From Pyrocephalus nanus (lineage: Eukaryota > Chordata > Aves > Passeriformes > Tyrannidae), in assembly GCA_038380795.1 (NCBI GenBank), contig CM076268.1, positions 17,116,001 to 17,180,000 of the forward strand: 64,000 nt of DNA, given 5' to 3'. The notes under the pieces were generated by a model. That model had not been told where the DNA came from and ran no database searches. It saw only the letters and a program-made list of their open reading frames with translations. Of this stretch, positions 50,501 to 63,100 are shown one piece after another (position 1 is the stretch's first letter; each line of letters begins with the position of its first letter). The translations under genes and the position numbers were made by a program.

Positions 50501-53152
50501 GTCTTTCAAAGCACAGAAAGATTATAACTTAATATATTTTCTTTAAAAAGGCAGTGTAAAATAAATTGATCACAATAAGAACAAAACCTATGTATCCCCA
50601 ACATAGCAAAAATCAAGACACAAAGTTCAGACAATTCACTTTTATCAGCATTCCCCTCCACAGTTCACAAAGTTCTGCTGTGCATCCTAGAGTTACCAAT
50701 CCTAAAAATGGAACTGCACAGGACCAACTATTATCTTAGCCTTAGTCTATGTCAATACACTTTATCTCACTTTATTTTACACATTCTGTAGGCTTAAAAG
50801 TCAAACCTAGAATTTTTCACTTCTTCTTTGAATCCCAGACTGTACATAGAGCAGGAAAAAACAGCTGGAGCAGAGTGGTGAGTCCACTTTCAGTATTATT
50901 TCCTTTACTACTTTCAGCTGAGGTTTGGGACATAGAACACCACATACCCTGTATGTTTTACCTTCTTTGTACTAAAATTCAATAAAAAAAGGATGAATGC
51001 TATTTGGCTGTTGAATTAAATGCACAAATAAAACAGTATTTTTTCCTGTTTGTTAACTTGACCACCCAACATACCTAAGAGATTCCCTAGTACAACATGT
51101 TCACTTTCCGGTGAAATAGTCTTAGCTTGGATAACTTCAGAATCTTCTGACAGTGAGGTGTTGAAGCAACACAATGAACTCTGAAGTAATAGAGTTTTCC
51201 CAAACTTACCTTCTCCAATCTTGTAGTTAAACTATGAAGTGCTGGTGTACAGATCTAGATATCAAAAATGTTAACATCCTTTCTCCCCAACAGTGACAAA
51301 TACCCAGACTGACCCTTTCTGGGATTGATTTAGTCTTCCATTCTCGTTTGGAGAATGACTAGAGGCACAACACATAGGCAGTGAGAGAAAGGATACCTGA
51401 CGCCACAGGAAACAGAACGGTTTACCAGCAAGACATACAGAGATCTTCACATACTTCTATACTGTAAAACCAAGCGGTTGTATGCATAAATCACTACCTC
51501 CCCACTATAATGAGTGACTTCATTTCTCACCAGTGGCAGATATGCTGAGAAAAAAAGAGGACTTAATCTTGTATAATTCATATTATGTCTTCTATACCTC
51601 TAGGGAGAGATAGATGTGTCAAGAAAATGTGTAGGATGGAAATTCCCCTTTGGAAGCAAGATGAAGTTGAAAGAGCAACTATATACAGGATCCTGCCTCA
51701 ATCCCATTTAAAAGAGCAACAGGCAAGAGAATGAGGAACAGAAGTCTATCTAGGTACAACTCCAGTGTGTTCATTAAATAAACTGCCTTTAGTTTTTAAA
51801 AATACATATTTATATATTTTTACTTTAACCGAGACTTTTTGTGTTTAATAAAACTACGCAAAACAAAACAAAGATTAAAAGCATCTGGGATCTGTCTCTG
51901 GCTTCAGGGTATGAACATAGTTTGATACTATTTTTTTTAATTTTCATTTAAATTTTACTTTAAATTAATACACTTCGAATAACATAGCTACTAAACTCTT
52001 ACCATTTACATCCCCCTTCTGAGAATTTGGCTAAAATAATGGGTAGCAAGTTGATAACTGAAAGCGGTTACCATCCAACTACTGAGCCAGAAAAACTGCA
52101 ATTGAACGCTGTAAAACTTTCACAGTTCACAAACCAGCCCCAGGAAACCTCCCGGGTTTCTGAGCACTGTCTATACTCCTGCCATCCCATTGCACATCAG
52201 AAACTGAGACTAACCTTTCACTGTCTACGGTAACAACTACGCTCCCTCTCAGTTTTGTGCGTGTGTATGCGAGATGATTCACTTGCTTTTATTCCATGGA
52301 ACTGATGATTCATTCAATCGTCTCCAGATCATGGTAACATACTAAACATGTACATAAAGAAAGCAAAAAAATCAAGTTCTTAAACTTTTTTTATGCTCAA
52401 ATGTTTATTTTCCATTTTGGAAGAGAAAAGAAGCAATCAAACAAGGGAGAGGAACCAGAGCAGGTTACGTTCCTACTCAAATGGGGAACACACCCAACCC
52501 ACGTGTAAAACGAGCAGCCGTATTCCAGCGGCGGGCTGCGAAAGGAGGGGAGCTCCCCATCCCTCCCTCCCGCTCGCCCCGGGCCGGGGCTGCTCCCTCT
52601 GCTCCGGTACCTGGAGCGGGGAAGGCGCTGCGGGACCGGCGCGTCCCCCGCTCCGCCACACCGAGGGCTTGTGCCTCTCCTCCTTCGGTGACATCTTACA
52701 TAATAAGCCGAGCTAATCACGCCGGAAGCGAGCCAAAACCGCCACGGAGCATCCGCGGGGATAATCACCCGCGGGAGGAGATGCTCCGGACCGGCACCCG
52801 CTCCTCGCTCACTGCCCGCCCAGCCGCCTTGCTAGAAAAATCCTCGCCGGGGCGGCAGCGGCTCTCGCAGCAGCCGCCAGACCGCGGAGCCCTCGCCCGT
52901 CACCCCACAGTCCCCTCCGGGCAGCCCGAGCACCGCGATCGGCACCGGCCCCTCCCGAGCGCGGTCCCGGCCCCGCCGGCTCAGCCCTGCCCGGCCGGCT
53001 CCTGCTCGGCGCCGAACCGCGGGACAAAGTTACTCGGCGGCGGCCCCGCGCCCGCCGCCGCCGCGGTTCGAGAGCAATGTCACGTTCAACAACTTGTTAT
53101 GACACATGATCCCCCCGCACGCACCCGCTCCTCGCCGCCGCCCGCCCCTTAC

Positions 53153-53370
53153 CTTCCCCTGCAGAGGCCGCGGGCACCGCGGGCGTGTGCGGGAGTGGGT
53201 GCGTGTGGCAGCGCGGGCGGCGCCGGCTGGGCGGGCGGGCGGGCGGGGGAGGGGAGGGCGGCGGAGCGGCGGGAACGCGCCTCGCCGGACTTGTCGGCGG
53301 GCGGGGGCGGCTGCGGGGCGGCGCGGGGAGCGGCGCGGAGGGGAGCGCGGGGGGCGGAGGAGTTCCCGGG
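53153..53370 (-). other. PCGF5: Candidate non-coding first exon of PCGF5
   Basis: The minus strand reads GGGGAAG|GTAAGG with the last exonic base at 53153, close to the consensus donor. The CCAAT box at 53424-53420 lies 270 nt upstream, so a start near 53340-53370 is plausible; the 5' end given is a guess. The segment is GC-rich. Splicing to the acceptor at 23665 would remove a 29.5-kb intron. The call rests on promoter motifs and the donor, not on homology. Confidence 0.55.
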
Positions 53371-53419
53371 GCTTGTTTACGCGTTGCCGCCCGCCCGGTG
53401 TCAGGCACTGCACTCTCTG

Positions 53420-53424
53420 ATTGG
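53420..53424 (-). promoter_or_regulatory. CCAAT box (NF-Y type)
   Basis: The minus strand reads GTCCAATCAGA, a good NF-Y site, in the island and about 60-100 nt upstream of the presumed start of the first exon. Orientation and position fit a leftward promoter. Confidence 0.55.
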
Positions 53425-53618
53425 ACACAAACTGGGGCACGGCGCGGCTCGGGCGCTGCCGCCCCGGCGGCCCCGGGAGCCGCTCGGCCGCCGGCGGAGC
53501 CCCCGCGGGGCTCGGGGCCGCTGCCCCTCGGGCTCCGCCAGCGCCCGCGCCCGCCCGCCCCCGAACGCTGCCCGGCCGCCGCCCCCGCGCATGCCCGGCG
53601 CGCCGGCGGGCCCCAGAG

Positions 53619-53628
53619 GCGCATGCGC
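53619..53628. promoter_or_regulatory. NRF1-type palindrome GCGCATGCGC
   Basis: This is an exact match to the core NRF1 recognition palindrome, common in TATA-less CpG-island promoters. A second, weaker GCGCATGCCC lies about 30 nt away. It is about 200 nt upstream of the CCAAT box in the leftward direction. Confidence 0.55.
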
Positions 53629-54150
53629 CCTGCGCGTGCCCGCTGAGGCGGCGGAGCCGCTGCCCGGTCCGTGCCCCCGGCGGGAGCGGGGCTGGGAGAG
53701 GCGCCGGGGGGCTCCACTCTGTCCGCCGCCCTCCGGCCGGGCGGGGGCAGGACCGGCGGGCACAGGCGGAGCGGCCCCGGGGGCGCTCGTTATGTAAGCG
53801 CGGGGTGTCTCTGGCGGCCCCTCGCCTCCGCCCCTGTTAGCGGTGGCGCCCGCGGAGGAGGGGCTGCCCCGCGGGGTCTCTGCCGTTCCCTCCCGGAGAG
53901 GGCGGTGCGCTCCCTCCGGCCCCAGGACCGGCCCCTGCCGGGTAACGGGAGCGGCCGCAGCCTTTCCCCGCCCCTTCCCGGGCAGGTGCGGCCCCGTCGC
54001 GGGGGGAGCCGGTGACACGACACACACGGCATCGCCAGTCAGACCCTTTTCCTTCGCATGCTCTCTGCTCTATGCTCTTCGCGTCCGGAAAACTTCAAAG
54101 TTCAGGCAATAGGCGGGCACGCCCCGGCAGAGAGGGTTGATGCCCGCGGA

Positions 54151-57100
54151 CAGCGGCTACACAGAAACATCTCACCACCCCTCCTCCTGTAAGCAAAAGG
54201 CCATCGCAGCGATGGGTATTTGCTCCTTAGTTTATTTCTGCTGCGCTGATTGTGACTCATCCTTGGTAATTTCCACCGAAAGAAACAGTTTTAATGAGAA
54301 CACCGTTGCGTGACATTAGTCATCTATTCATAAATTCTAATTAAGCAACCTTAATGTTCCTTTTACTCTCATCCCACGGTCGGCAATGGCAATAAATGTA
54401 ATATCAAAATACATGCCATGAGAGCTCTTTGCCGTAGGAATCCCCAGTTTGCACTCTTAGTACACACCACAGGAATTTCCCTGACTCATTTTCAGATGAG
54501 TAAGCTTCTCAATCAAGTTTTCCTGGCATTTAATAGTAAATCACTCAACTCACTACTAGTAACAGAATCAATAGTCCCTAGAAACTGTTTCATGTTGCCT
54601 CTTGCACAAAGTTTGGGATAAGGCCTCTGGCCAGAACCATTTTCCTGCAAGTCAGTAGAGCAGTTGACCAGCAGGACTGCTGATGCTGACTTCAAGCTAA
54701 GTATTCTCCTGCACGTAAGCACCTTTCATGACTTCAACTTTCATTCTTAAATGGAAAGCAGGAGAGTGGTTTTGAAGGACTCATTTTAATCTATACATGA
54801 TCCAAGTAGCATTGCATTAAAAAAAAAGCCCACATTATCTAGGGAAGAGTTCTCCTTTTCCTGCTTACTTAGAACTTTTTCCCTTTTAGTCACTTCCTGG
54901 GAGGACTTACCAGGATATTTGAATTTAAGATGCTTTAGCATCATCTGATCAGGTCACAGCATCACATTTATTTAGACATCAGTGGGTCCTGTCAGGAAGT
55001 GAATATTCTAAGGTTTTGCTGGTCAGACTAGTGTTGGTCTTGACTGTCAGGTCAGCTATTAGTTATAATTGTGTTTGTGATACTTAGCCAGATTTGTTAT
55101 ATCAGAGCAATGCATTCAACTTCTCATATTCAATGGGAGTCACACAATGCACAGAATACTTTTTAGAGAATAAAAGAAACTTCACTGAAAATAAACTAGA
55201 CTGTCCATACTTCAAGCTATTACATCAAGCTCACTGAAAGTTGAGACACATCTGAATTGTTTTACCTGGGTCCTATCATAAAAAGTCTTGGGATGTTTTG
55301 TTTGGTTTTATTTGATTTTCTTTGGTTTTGGAGGATTTTGTAAGTAAAACCTCTGACTATAAGTTTTCATTTGCAGAAAGTAGAGAAGGTCTGAGTCATG
55401 AAAAAGCAATCTGAAAGAAAAGGTCAGAAAGAGAACAAATTTCTTCCTGTACATGAAAGTGTTTGAGCACTCAATGATTTTACTGGAAGATGAATCCTGC
55501 ATTAAAACTTCTGAGAGCTCCCTGGTTTCTGGGAGGCAAGATAGTACCACATTGTAACCACTAGAGAAACAACTGCCAGTGAGGAACAACTGGTGCCTCC
55601 ATTGAAGTCACAGAAGAAACCACATCAGAAGAGGTATAGATACCTCTTCAAAGATAAGATAAACAATAACAAGGTATTGTCAAAAGTAGGAAATGTAGCT
55701 GCCAGTAATCGTCTAGACATTGGCAGGACAGAGCTCAGAGCAGATAATTTTGTTTACTAAGACACCAAGGAAGGCATACAATAAAAGCAATGTGAAAAAT
55801 GATTCAGTACTGACAGTTCTTTTACCAAATGTTCTCTGTCTACCTAATTATGGATTCAGATTTCCCTTTTCAAGGTTTTCTTCGCAGCCAAGAGGGTCAC
55901 ATATTTAAATAGAAGTACATACATATGTAACCATAAATTTAGATGAGAGTTTATCTTCTCACATGTTTTCTTGTCTCCCAGGAAACACCAAATAGTGAGA
56001 GTCTAATAATCAAGAGTTAGCAGTACTTATTTTATTTGCTGAAATATAAGACATAAAGGTCTAAATCCATTAAGTGCCTATGAAAACCTGAACTACAGAT
56101 TCCAGTTTTATTTTATATCTTAGATGGTACTGAATTTTTAGTGTAAACAACTTCACAGTTTCCCAGTAGACTTTGCATACAGGACAAAAGGGTTTGTCTG
56201 GTTCAAGACTCGGTTCTCTAATTATATTTCTTTCACTTCCTCTGCTGATTTTATTTCTAGTAGAGTGAGAAGCCTTTAACTACTTCCTGGGGCTCTCTTC
56301 TGGAGAGAGCCAAGCTATGTAATATGTAGGTGTTTCCTTAAGATGATGGCTTTTATAAGATGTCAGTTAACTCTGATTAGAACAACAGCCACATCTGGAG
56401 CTCCTCTTCTGATAATGTATCTTTGGAGAACTGGCATGAATGTCACTCTCAACTGTAAAATATGTGGTTGGGAAACATTTTTTTAAACTCAAAAATAAGC
56501 AAAATCAAAGTGTTTAATTTGCTTCTCAGCAGTTGCTACATTTAGGGTTGTAAGTTAACTTTCAATTCCTTAGCAGATTCTGTGTGTCTCTGCTTATTCT
56601 CAAATAAGCTCACATAATTTCCAGTGAAGGACAAGCCATAACCTTTCCATATATCAGGGATCTTTCAGATCCCTGGCTCTAATTTCTGACTTAATATACA
56701 TAAGTCTCAGTGGGTGCCCTGCCTACCTCCTCAGGAATATTGCCAGGGTACATTTTTCCTTTTCCAAAGATTACATAGAAATTGCAAATTATGGCTTTAA
56801 AATATCTAGCATTAATTATGCAGCTCTCTTAAGAGTTAGGACTTCTTGCCAGAGAGTGACGAATTCCTCTCTCCTTTTCATCCAGAATTTGACTACTAAG
56901 CTCTCTTGTTTAGCAGAGTTCTAGGGCACTCCATGACTACTTGCATTTCCCAAGGGAGTATCACCAATCCTCACTCCCTAATTAGAATCATGGTGCTATT
57001 TTAAATACTATTTTACACTATGATTTTGCATTTCAAGCATATCAATTTCATTTGTGTAATTAATTTGCTCTCCAAGCAAGGTTATCAATTGCTTACTGGT

Positions 57101-59652
57101 CAGCTAAAGGCATCCTCGGGTTTTACTGAGCACAGATTAGTGTTACTATAATTCCAGAGGATCTTGTACCATCAGTGAGACTAAATTGTGATTTCTGCTT
57201 TTTTGGTGGATATTTTCAACTTGAGCACTGTTTTATTTTTTATTCTATAAATACTGAAACACCCTGACATATGAATTACACAGCAGAAAACAAGTGCTCT
57301 CTGGCCTTCGGACTAGACTGAAAAAATTTTCCTTCAGTTGCAGAGGGGAAGAGCTGTAAAACACCTGCTCAGCCTGGCTTCAGCTCCAGCAAGAGGACTA
57401 ATTACCAGAAGATCCCTCTATCTTCCATCAGCTGGAACAGCTGCCTAGTTACAAAGTTGATAGAGAGCCTAACAAAAGAAAATTTCAGAGTTTACTTTCT
57501 CCTCAGGACACAGCTGTTGAGATCCTTGGTAAATGGCTCATTTAATATAATTTTTTAGTTCATTATAAATATGTACATAAAAGACAAATATCCCCAGTGC
57601 TGGAGCAGATCATAAGCACCACTACAGCAATATCAGGGCTAGACCCTCATCAGGGCATTCTGCACTCCTGCAAAGGCAGCAGGAGTCTCCACAGACCTGC
57701 TCTAGAGCTTTAAGGCAACTCATATCTCCAGTTACACCGTTCCAGAAACTTTCTCCACTTCCTTCCATTTCACTACTTCTTTTTAACTCGACCGTGATCT
57801 ATAGCTCAGTATTATTAGGATGCATTTCAGTAATAATATCAGAGAAAGGTGTTTCCCAGCAGTAGTTTGAATTTCATCATTTTATGGAACATGAACTAAG
57901 GTATAATTACATCATATAAGAGACTATTACAAGATGTCATTTTACAGGCAGGATAAAATACCTGTCTATGATTGTGGGCAATCTTCCCCAAAAATGGAGA
58001 AGGGCATATAGAGGTGGTCTCCTAGTAGTGACATTATTTCACATTGGAGAGTTCCATTCCGCTCATAGAGAATTGTGAGAGTAGATTTTAACAGACTAAC
58101 TACTGATGCTTTATTTGAGTGGGATGGCAGGACAAGACTGATACCTGTGCTCAATAATCACAGCAACATCTCCTTTCAGTGAGGAGATGTTCCCTTATCA
58201 AGAGACTCAGAGCATAATTACTGAACAAAGTCGATCTTTTCGCAGCCCAGAGACCACAGCAGACAATCACCTTTACACTGCCAAATGGAATGAATGAAGG
58301 AAGGAAAGGAGGATGGAAGAACAGAGTCTCCAGGAACACTTTTCCTCTTCATTTACAGATGGAGGCATAACTGGTCTCCTTCACTTCCTTTTTGTAACCC
58401 ATGGTGTGTAAAACAGCTCGCAAGGCAAGGGAGAGAAGTAGCTGCTCGCAAGGAGGAGGTGAATCTAGATACCTAAATTCAGATCATGTGTATTATTCAC
58501 TGCTATGTAAGCATTTCCAGATTATCCTAAAAAAATATTTCCTGTATTATGTCTTTATTTTCTTTTGATAGTGTTGATTTGAGCCATACATCCATAGTTG
58601 AAGTAAAGGAAGGATGACATCTGTTTGTTTTTTTTTTCCTAAGAGCCCTAGAAATCGGGTTTTGTAGATTTCTAGAGTTTCTACTAAAATACATGCAGTG
58701 GGTCTTGCTGGCAATTTGAACAGTAAGATAAAGTCCAACGAGTCAGGTTCTTGTATTACATCAATTTCTAAATTAGAATTCAGACTCCTTAAAGTCATAA
58801 GGGTTTCATCTGGGATGTTTTGTCATAATCCTCACTGGGGCATCTGAACATATTAGGACTTAAAGGGCAATTATATTTTTAAATTTTCACTTATATATCA
58901 ACTAGAATGTAGGAATAAATGTTTTTAAAAGGTAGAAAAGAAAAAAAAATTCTGCTTACACAGTATTTATTTTCAGTTTAGTTCGTGGACCTTGTTGAAA
59001 ACACAATTTTTAAGGCAATTATATATTTAGGGCAGAGTAGTCAAGGTCTTGATGTAGATAACTAGAGCTGTGGATACTGGAGTTTTCCTTTACAATGGGA
59101 TGAAACAGTACAAGGATAAGAGGAGAAAGAAAGATTTGTGTGACAAATCCATCCCACAGATCAGAGATCTTCCTTGAATTTATTTAAAAAGAATCTATCT
59201 GTGCTCTTCCCACAGGATAGAGCACAAATAGGTTGAAAAGCTCCAATATGAGAGGGAGCTTTTCTAAACTTTAAGGATCAACTTGTTCACTGCCAAATAC
59301 TAAGGACTCAGCACACACTACTACATTGTATTAAAAAAAAAAAAAATCTATTTTTCTAAAATGCACAGTATAAAAATTCATTTTTTCTGCCCCATACCAT
59401 GAACATATTTTACACGGTTTTTAATTCCCTCTGCATGTATTGGATGGCACCATCACTTGAAACACAGGAACATTCCTTATAAACTTCTCCCCAGACAACA
59501 GTGATCCAGAAGTTCTTAATCCTGAATGATGTGTAAAACTACTGTAAAAGCACATGTGAGCAGTCTGAACAGTTACTATTGAGAACGTAAATTATTATCA
59601 GGCAATATATAAATGTTTTGAAAGTGAGTCAGTGAATGATTTACTTATCAGG
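54151..59652. other. Presumed intergenic DNA upstream of PCGF5, left part
   Basis: Just right of the island the sequence becomes AT-rich. The first 250 bp contain an AP-1 heptamer. No exon, RNA gene or recognised transposon was seen to 59.65 kb. In mammals the neighbour on this side is ANKRD1; no part of it is visible. Confidence 0.5.
54253..54259. promoter_or_regulatory. AP-1 consensus TGACTCA
   Basis: An exact AP-1 heptamer sits just outside the large CpG island, about 0.9 kb upstream of the presumed PCGF5 start. Such heptamers occur often by chance, so the call is weak. Confidence 0.25.
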
Positions 59653-60110
59653 TGTTAGCGTACTAGTATATTTTCTTGGCAAACATAGAAAAGATTTGGA
59701 GCCAAGAGATAAGGAAGGAGAATTTGACAGACTTCTCTTTATACTTCTAATCAGAACAGTTACCAGGATATTTTCTTTTATCAAATGCAGGGCGAGGCCT
59801 TTTTATACACTTCTGGCTCCTCTCTCTGCCCACCCCTCTACTCTGATTGGCTACTTATGAATGAACAAACTACTGACCATCTGCTCAATTTTTGTGGTGC
59901 TGTAATCCTAGAAAGAAACATTGACACTGAGTGTTACTTTCGGTATGTGCACCCACAATCAAGGCCAGGGAGAAGGACAGATGATAATGCAACAATCTTG
60001 CATGATGTTCTGGTTGCTGCAGGCAGTAGAACTTCAGTGGGACAAAACCCTGTGCTGAACACAAAGAAGGGGTAAATCCATTTTCTTACAGCCCTAGAGG
60101 GCTGGTAACA
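59653..60110 (-). mobile_element. Solo LTR of an endogenous retrovirus, same strand as PCGF5
   Basis: The 458-bp element is bounded by TGTTA and TAACA, the TG..CA inverted ends of an LTR. Read on the minus strand, it has AGCCAATCAGAG near 59845, then GTATAAAAAGGCC near 59800, so a CCAAT box and a TATA box lie about 45 nt apart. A degenerate polyadenylation-like agtataaag follows about 60 nt later near 59740, then the right end. That is the order U3-R-U5. The first part (ccagccctctagggctgtaa and gaaaatggatttaccccttc) resembles avian LTRs I have met. No internal region is attached and no target duplication was seen. Confidence 0.68.
59795..59855 (-). promoter_or_regulatory. CCAAT/TATA promoter inside the solo LTR
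   Basis: The minus strand carries GCCAATCAGA and, downstream, TATAAAAAGG at core-promoter spacing. Transcription would start near 59770 and run towards PCGF5. Both motifs are intact. Confidence 0.55.
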
Positions 60111-63100
60111 AACAACAACCTAACAAACACCTCACCTTCTACGGCACAAATGGAAGCACGTGGTATATGGCCTTGAACTGTGTATGTACAGAGATGTGTG
60201 TTTAGAGGGCCTAAATACCCCAGTACCCACAGGTACAACAGGCAGGTTTAATCCTCTCACTGTAAATGACACAGAACTCTTCCAGGAGTGTCATGTTTTC
60301 CAAGTCTCTATCTGTCAAATATAGCTGGAACTTGTCTGTAAATTGAAACATCATTAGGGATGGGAAGCCAGCAGATGGACAAACTGTGGCTCTATAGATC
60401 TTATTTCCTTTAAACACCCAGCTGAACTCCAGTTAGATCTAGCCTTCAGAAACTTAGTACTGACCAAACAATTTCCTATAATGCTGATTAAAAGTCCAAA
60501 CTATGTTTTCTGTAACCTGATGATAAACATATTGGTGTTTTTATCCGAAATTTAAAGTTTTGAGGAAGACCTTTAGCCAACAAAATTTACAGGCATCCTT
60601 AGTGACAAGTTAATGGAAGCAGGTGAACATCTAAGCTTAACAGTGAATCTATTTTCACACAAGCAAAGCTGTAAATAGAAAAAATCTACAAGATGAACTG
60701 GTGAAACTAAAAAACTCTACACCCCCAAATTTTATGTAATGAAACTTTCAAGATCTCATCTAAATTCCTGCCAAATTCAGGATCCATATGCACTGCTATA
60801 GAGTTAATTTGAATTTTGAATTTAAGGTGTTACTTTTTCACTGGTATATAGCATGTTTGATAAAGACTGATTCATAGCTGGGGAGATGAAATGAGAAAGA
60901 ACAGAAGAGCATGAGGAAACAAAGACTAGAAAAAGAAAAGCCATAGAGAGAAAGGTTGCATGTCAGGTGCCTGTATAATTGAAGTTCTGAGCCCATCAGA
61001 GGGTTAGTTGCAGGTGCTGTGGCAGCATCAGGCTTTTTCACGCTCTTAGGGGATTTCATTCACAAACTCTGGAGGGGCAATTCAAGAAAATCAATACCAC
61101 TTTTTTCCATCTGTTGCCCACAAGATCACGTGAATGAAATATGCCAATGACATTAAATGGCTTGCCAGGCCGGAGGACTGTAATTACTGCAATTTTATTC
61201 TTCCTCTCTCAGCATTTAGTTTATATTTTCTCTGCTACAATCTGTCCAGCCCCACCTATCCTTGGTTACTGACAGAAGTCACTAATTTTAAATATACCAA
61301 TTAAGTGCAGTAGAGAGACTTATGTAGGCCAAACAGAGGAAAAGAGAAGCCTTCATAATTGCTTAGACATAGACACTGTGGAAGAGGAAATAAAAACATG
61401 GATGCACAAACCAGCTGGTGAACCACCCAAGTGAGACATGGATAGGTTCTGTCTGGCTAGGATGATGTCCTCATTTACAATCTTATTTCTCTATTGCAAT
61501 GCTGTGATTCAAGAAGATACCTCATCTAGGAAAGACAAGAAGAAAGGGCACCAGTGGCACCAGTCAACTATAAATCATGTTTCACAGAAGATTTCTTTCT
61601 TTAAAAGACTATGTTATGTCTATGTATTTCTTAAAATAGAAGTTAGCAAATACCTTGGAAACTTAATTAAAAAGTCCTCATATATTAGAGTTAAGGTAGG
61701 AAGCATATGGTTCCTGACCAATTTTATTTCCTACACGGAATTAAATAATTTTCATAATCCTGTTCCCACCACACAAAATAAGCCGGTCAGACTTGGATTA
61801 GTAGCTGACACTCAGGTGAAGCTTCATCAGCTGTAACTTCGTATATGCAGAAATACAAACAATAAAATTCCTCTTTTTTTTTTTTTGACCAAAAATCAAG
61901 ACATATGGATATTTGAGTGTTGCTGTTCTCAGTTTCAAATAGTTTTGCTAATATTTTAAGATTTGCTTTGACAGATAGAGTTGAGTGAATTTTATTTTGC
62001 TGTGACTACAGCACTTAGAACTTTGGGTCTCAAAAGCCCAGACATAACTAGTTGTGCTTTCATTCAAAAAGAAAATCCTCTACAATGCAAACAAATTTTA
62101 GTTTCTATCTGAGGTTAATTCTTTCAGCTGTCAACTACCAGGCTCAAAAATGAGTTACAGTATTTGGTGAAATAATGAAAAAGTATATTTGTCTAAATGA
62201 GAGAACACCCTGACCAGTAGTAGCCTCTAATGAAATCTGACTGCTTATCACTTGATGTTTCAATATCTCTAAAGCCTCAGAAACCTGAGGAAGACTGGCC
62301 TGAGGCCCCGCTTATTTATTTCATTTAAAACAGGAGTTCTTAAACCATTAGATGGAGCCCCTCTTCTTCTCTCTGCATGGATGAGCCCCTCAGTGATGTA
62401 CTGACACCTTCAGTGTGGTCCTGCCTGCATCACACCGAGGGACTAGGAGAAACTGGGAGACTTTGAATGAAAAATACATCTTCTCTCTTGTAAAAACAAG
62501 TGCTGATCTTCTGTTTATTGTCACTGATTCAGGAGGTTGTTTGGACTGCAAAGCAACCCAAGAGTGACAACTGGAGCTAGGTATGCCCTTGCTGCTCTAT
62601 CAGAGCTGCCTTGCTCAAAGAGGTGAAGAAAAATGGTGCGACAGGATAGACTTGCACTGGCATTAGCTATGCTAAGCCTGCCTGGTAGATAGAAGACTTC
62701 TGTCTCCAGCACAGATTTTAGGCACATTTAATCAGCACAAGTTTAATCCCTCCTGACAGAATGCCTACTTTAATGCCATCTTTCTTTTCAGAAAATTCAA
62801 CCACCTTCCCTCAACAGTTTTATCACTGCGTTCCTAGGTAAGTAGACCTAGGGATATGAAGGGTGAAGAATTGTTAGCAAGAGGCCACGTTCCTTTATGC
62901 AACAGATTTAATGCAAGTCCTAGACTGAAGGTTAAATTATAAAGGTTAAATTAATTAGCTTCACAACTAGTGGGATTAGGTAATGCTGTTCATACATTCT
63001 TTATGCTTAGCCAGACTCTTGAGGCCAAAAGTAACTCTTAGTAGTTGTTACAGATAATTTATCTTCTGAGAACATCCATCCACTACTAAACTGTTTCCAG

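Larger units (their letters stand above)
42561..52479. other. PCGF5 5' intron, proximal to the main promoter island
   Basis: About 10 kb of AT-rich intron. It contains a 20-bp poly(A) and a 19-bp poly(C) run (listed). I see no exon, RNA gene or recognised transposon. Open frames of up to 107 codons are chance. Confidence 0.5.
52480..54150. promoter_or_regulatory. CpG island, probable main PCGF5 promoter
   Basis: About 1.6 kb of very GC- and CpG-rich DNA, far larger than the other island. It contains a palindromic NRF1-type site, an inverted CCAAT box and a good minus-strand splice donor, all ordered as for transcription to the left, that is, towards PCGF5. The PCGF5 start codon would then lie 30 kb downstream, matching the long 5' intron known in mammals. 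Open frames of up to 438 codons on both strands have island composition and no recognisable domain, so I do not call them genes. The island may also fire on the plus strand. Confidence 0.8.

Noticed and set aside
52481..53797. 438-codon plus-strand open frame, and several 100-200-codon frames on both strands of the large CpG island
   Set aside because: They are due to GC-rich composition with few stop codons. The products are Pro/Ala/Arg/Gly-rich with no domain, frames on both strands overlap, and the region has promoter features.
59636..60075. Two plus-strand frames of 74 and 96 codons
   Set aside because: They run antisense through the solo LTR and have no domain.
61438..61836. 132-codon plus-strand open frame upstream of PCGF5
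   Set aside because: No recognisable domain. Its hydrophobic start is not followed by a convincing secretory or membrane protein, and no neighbouring exons were found.
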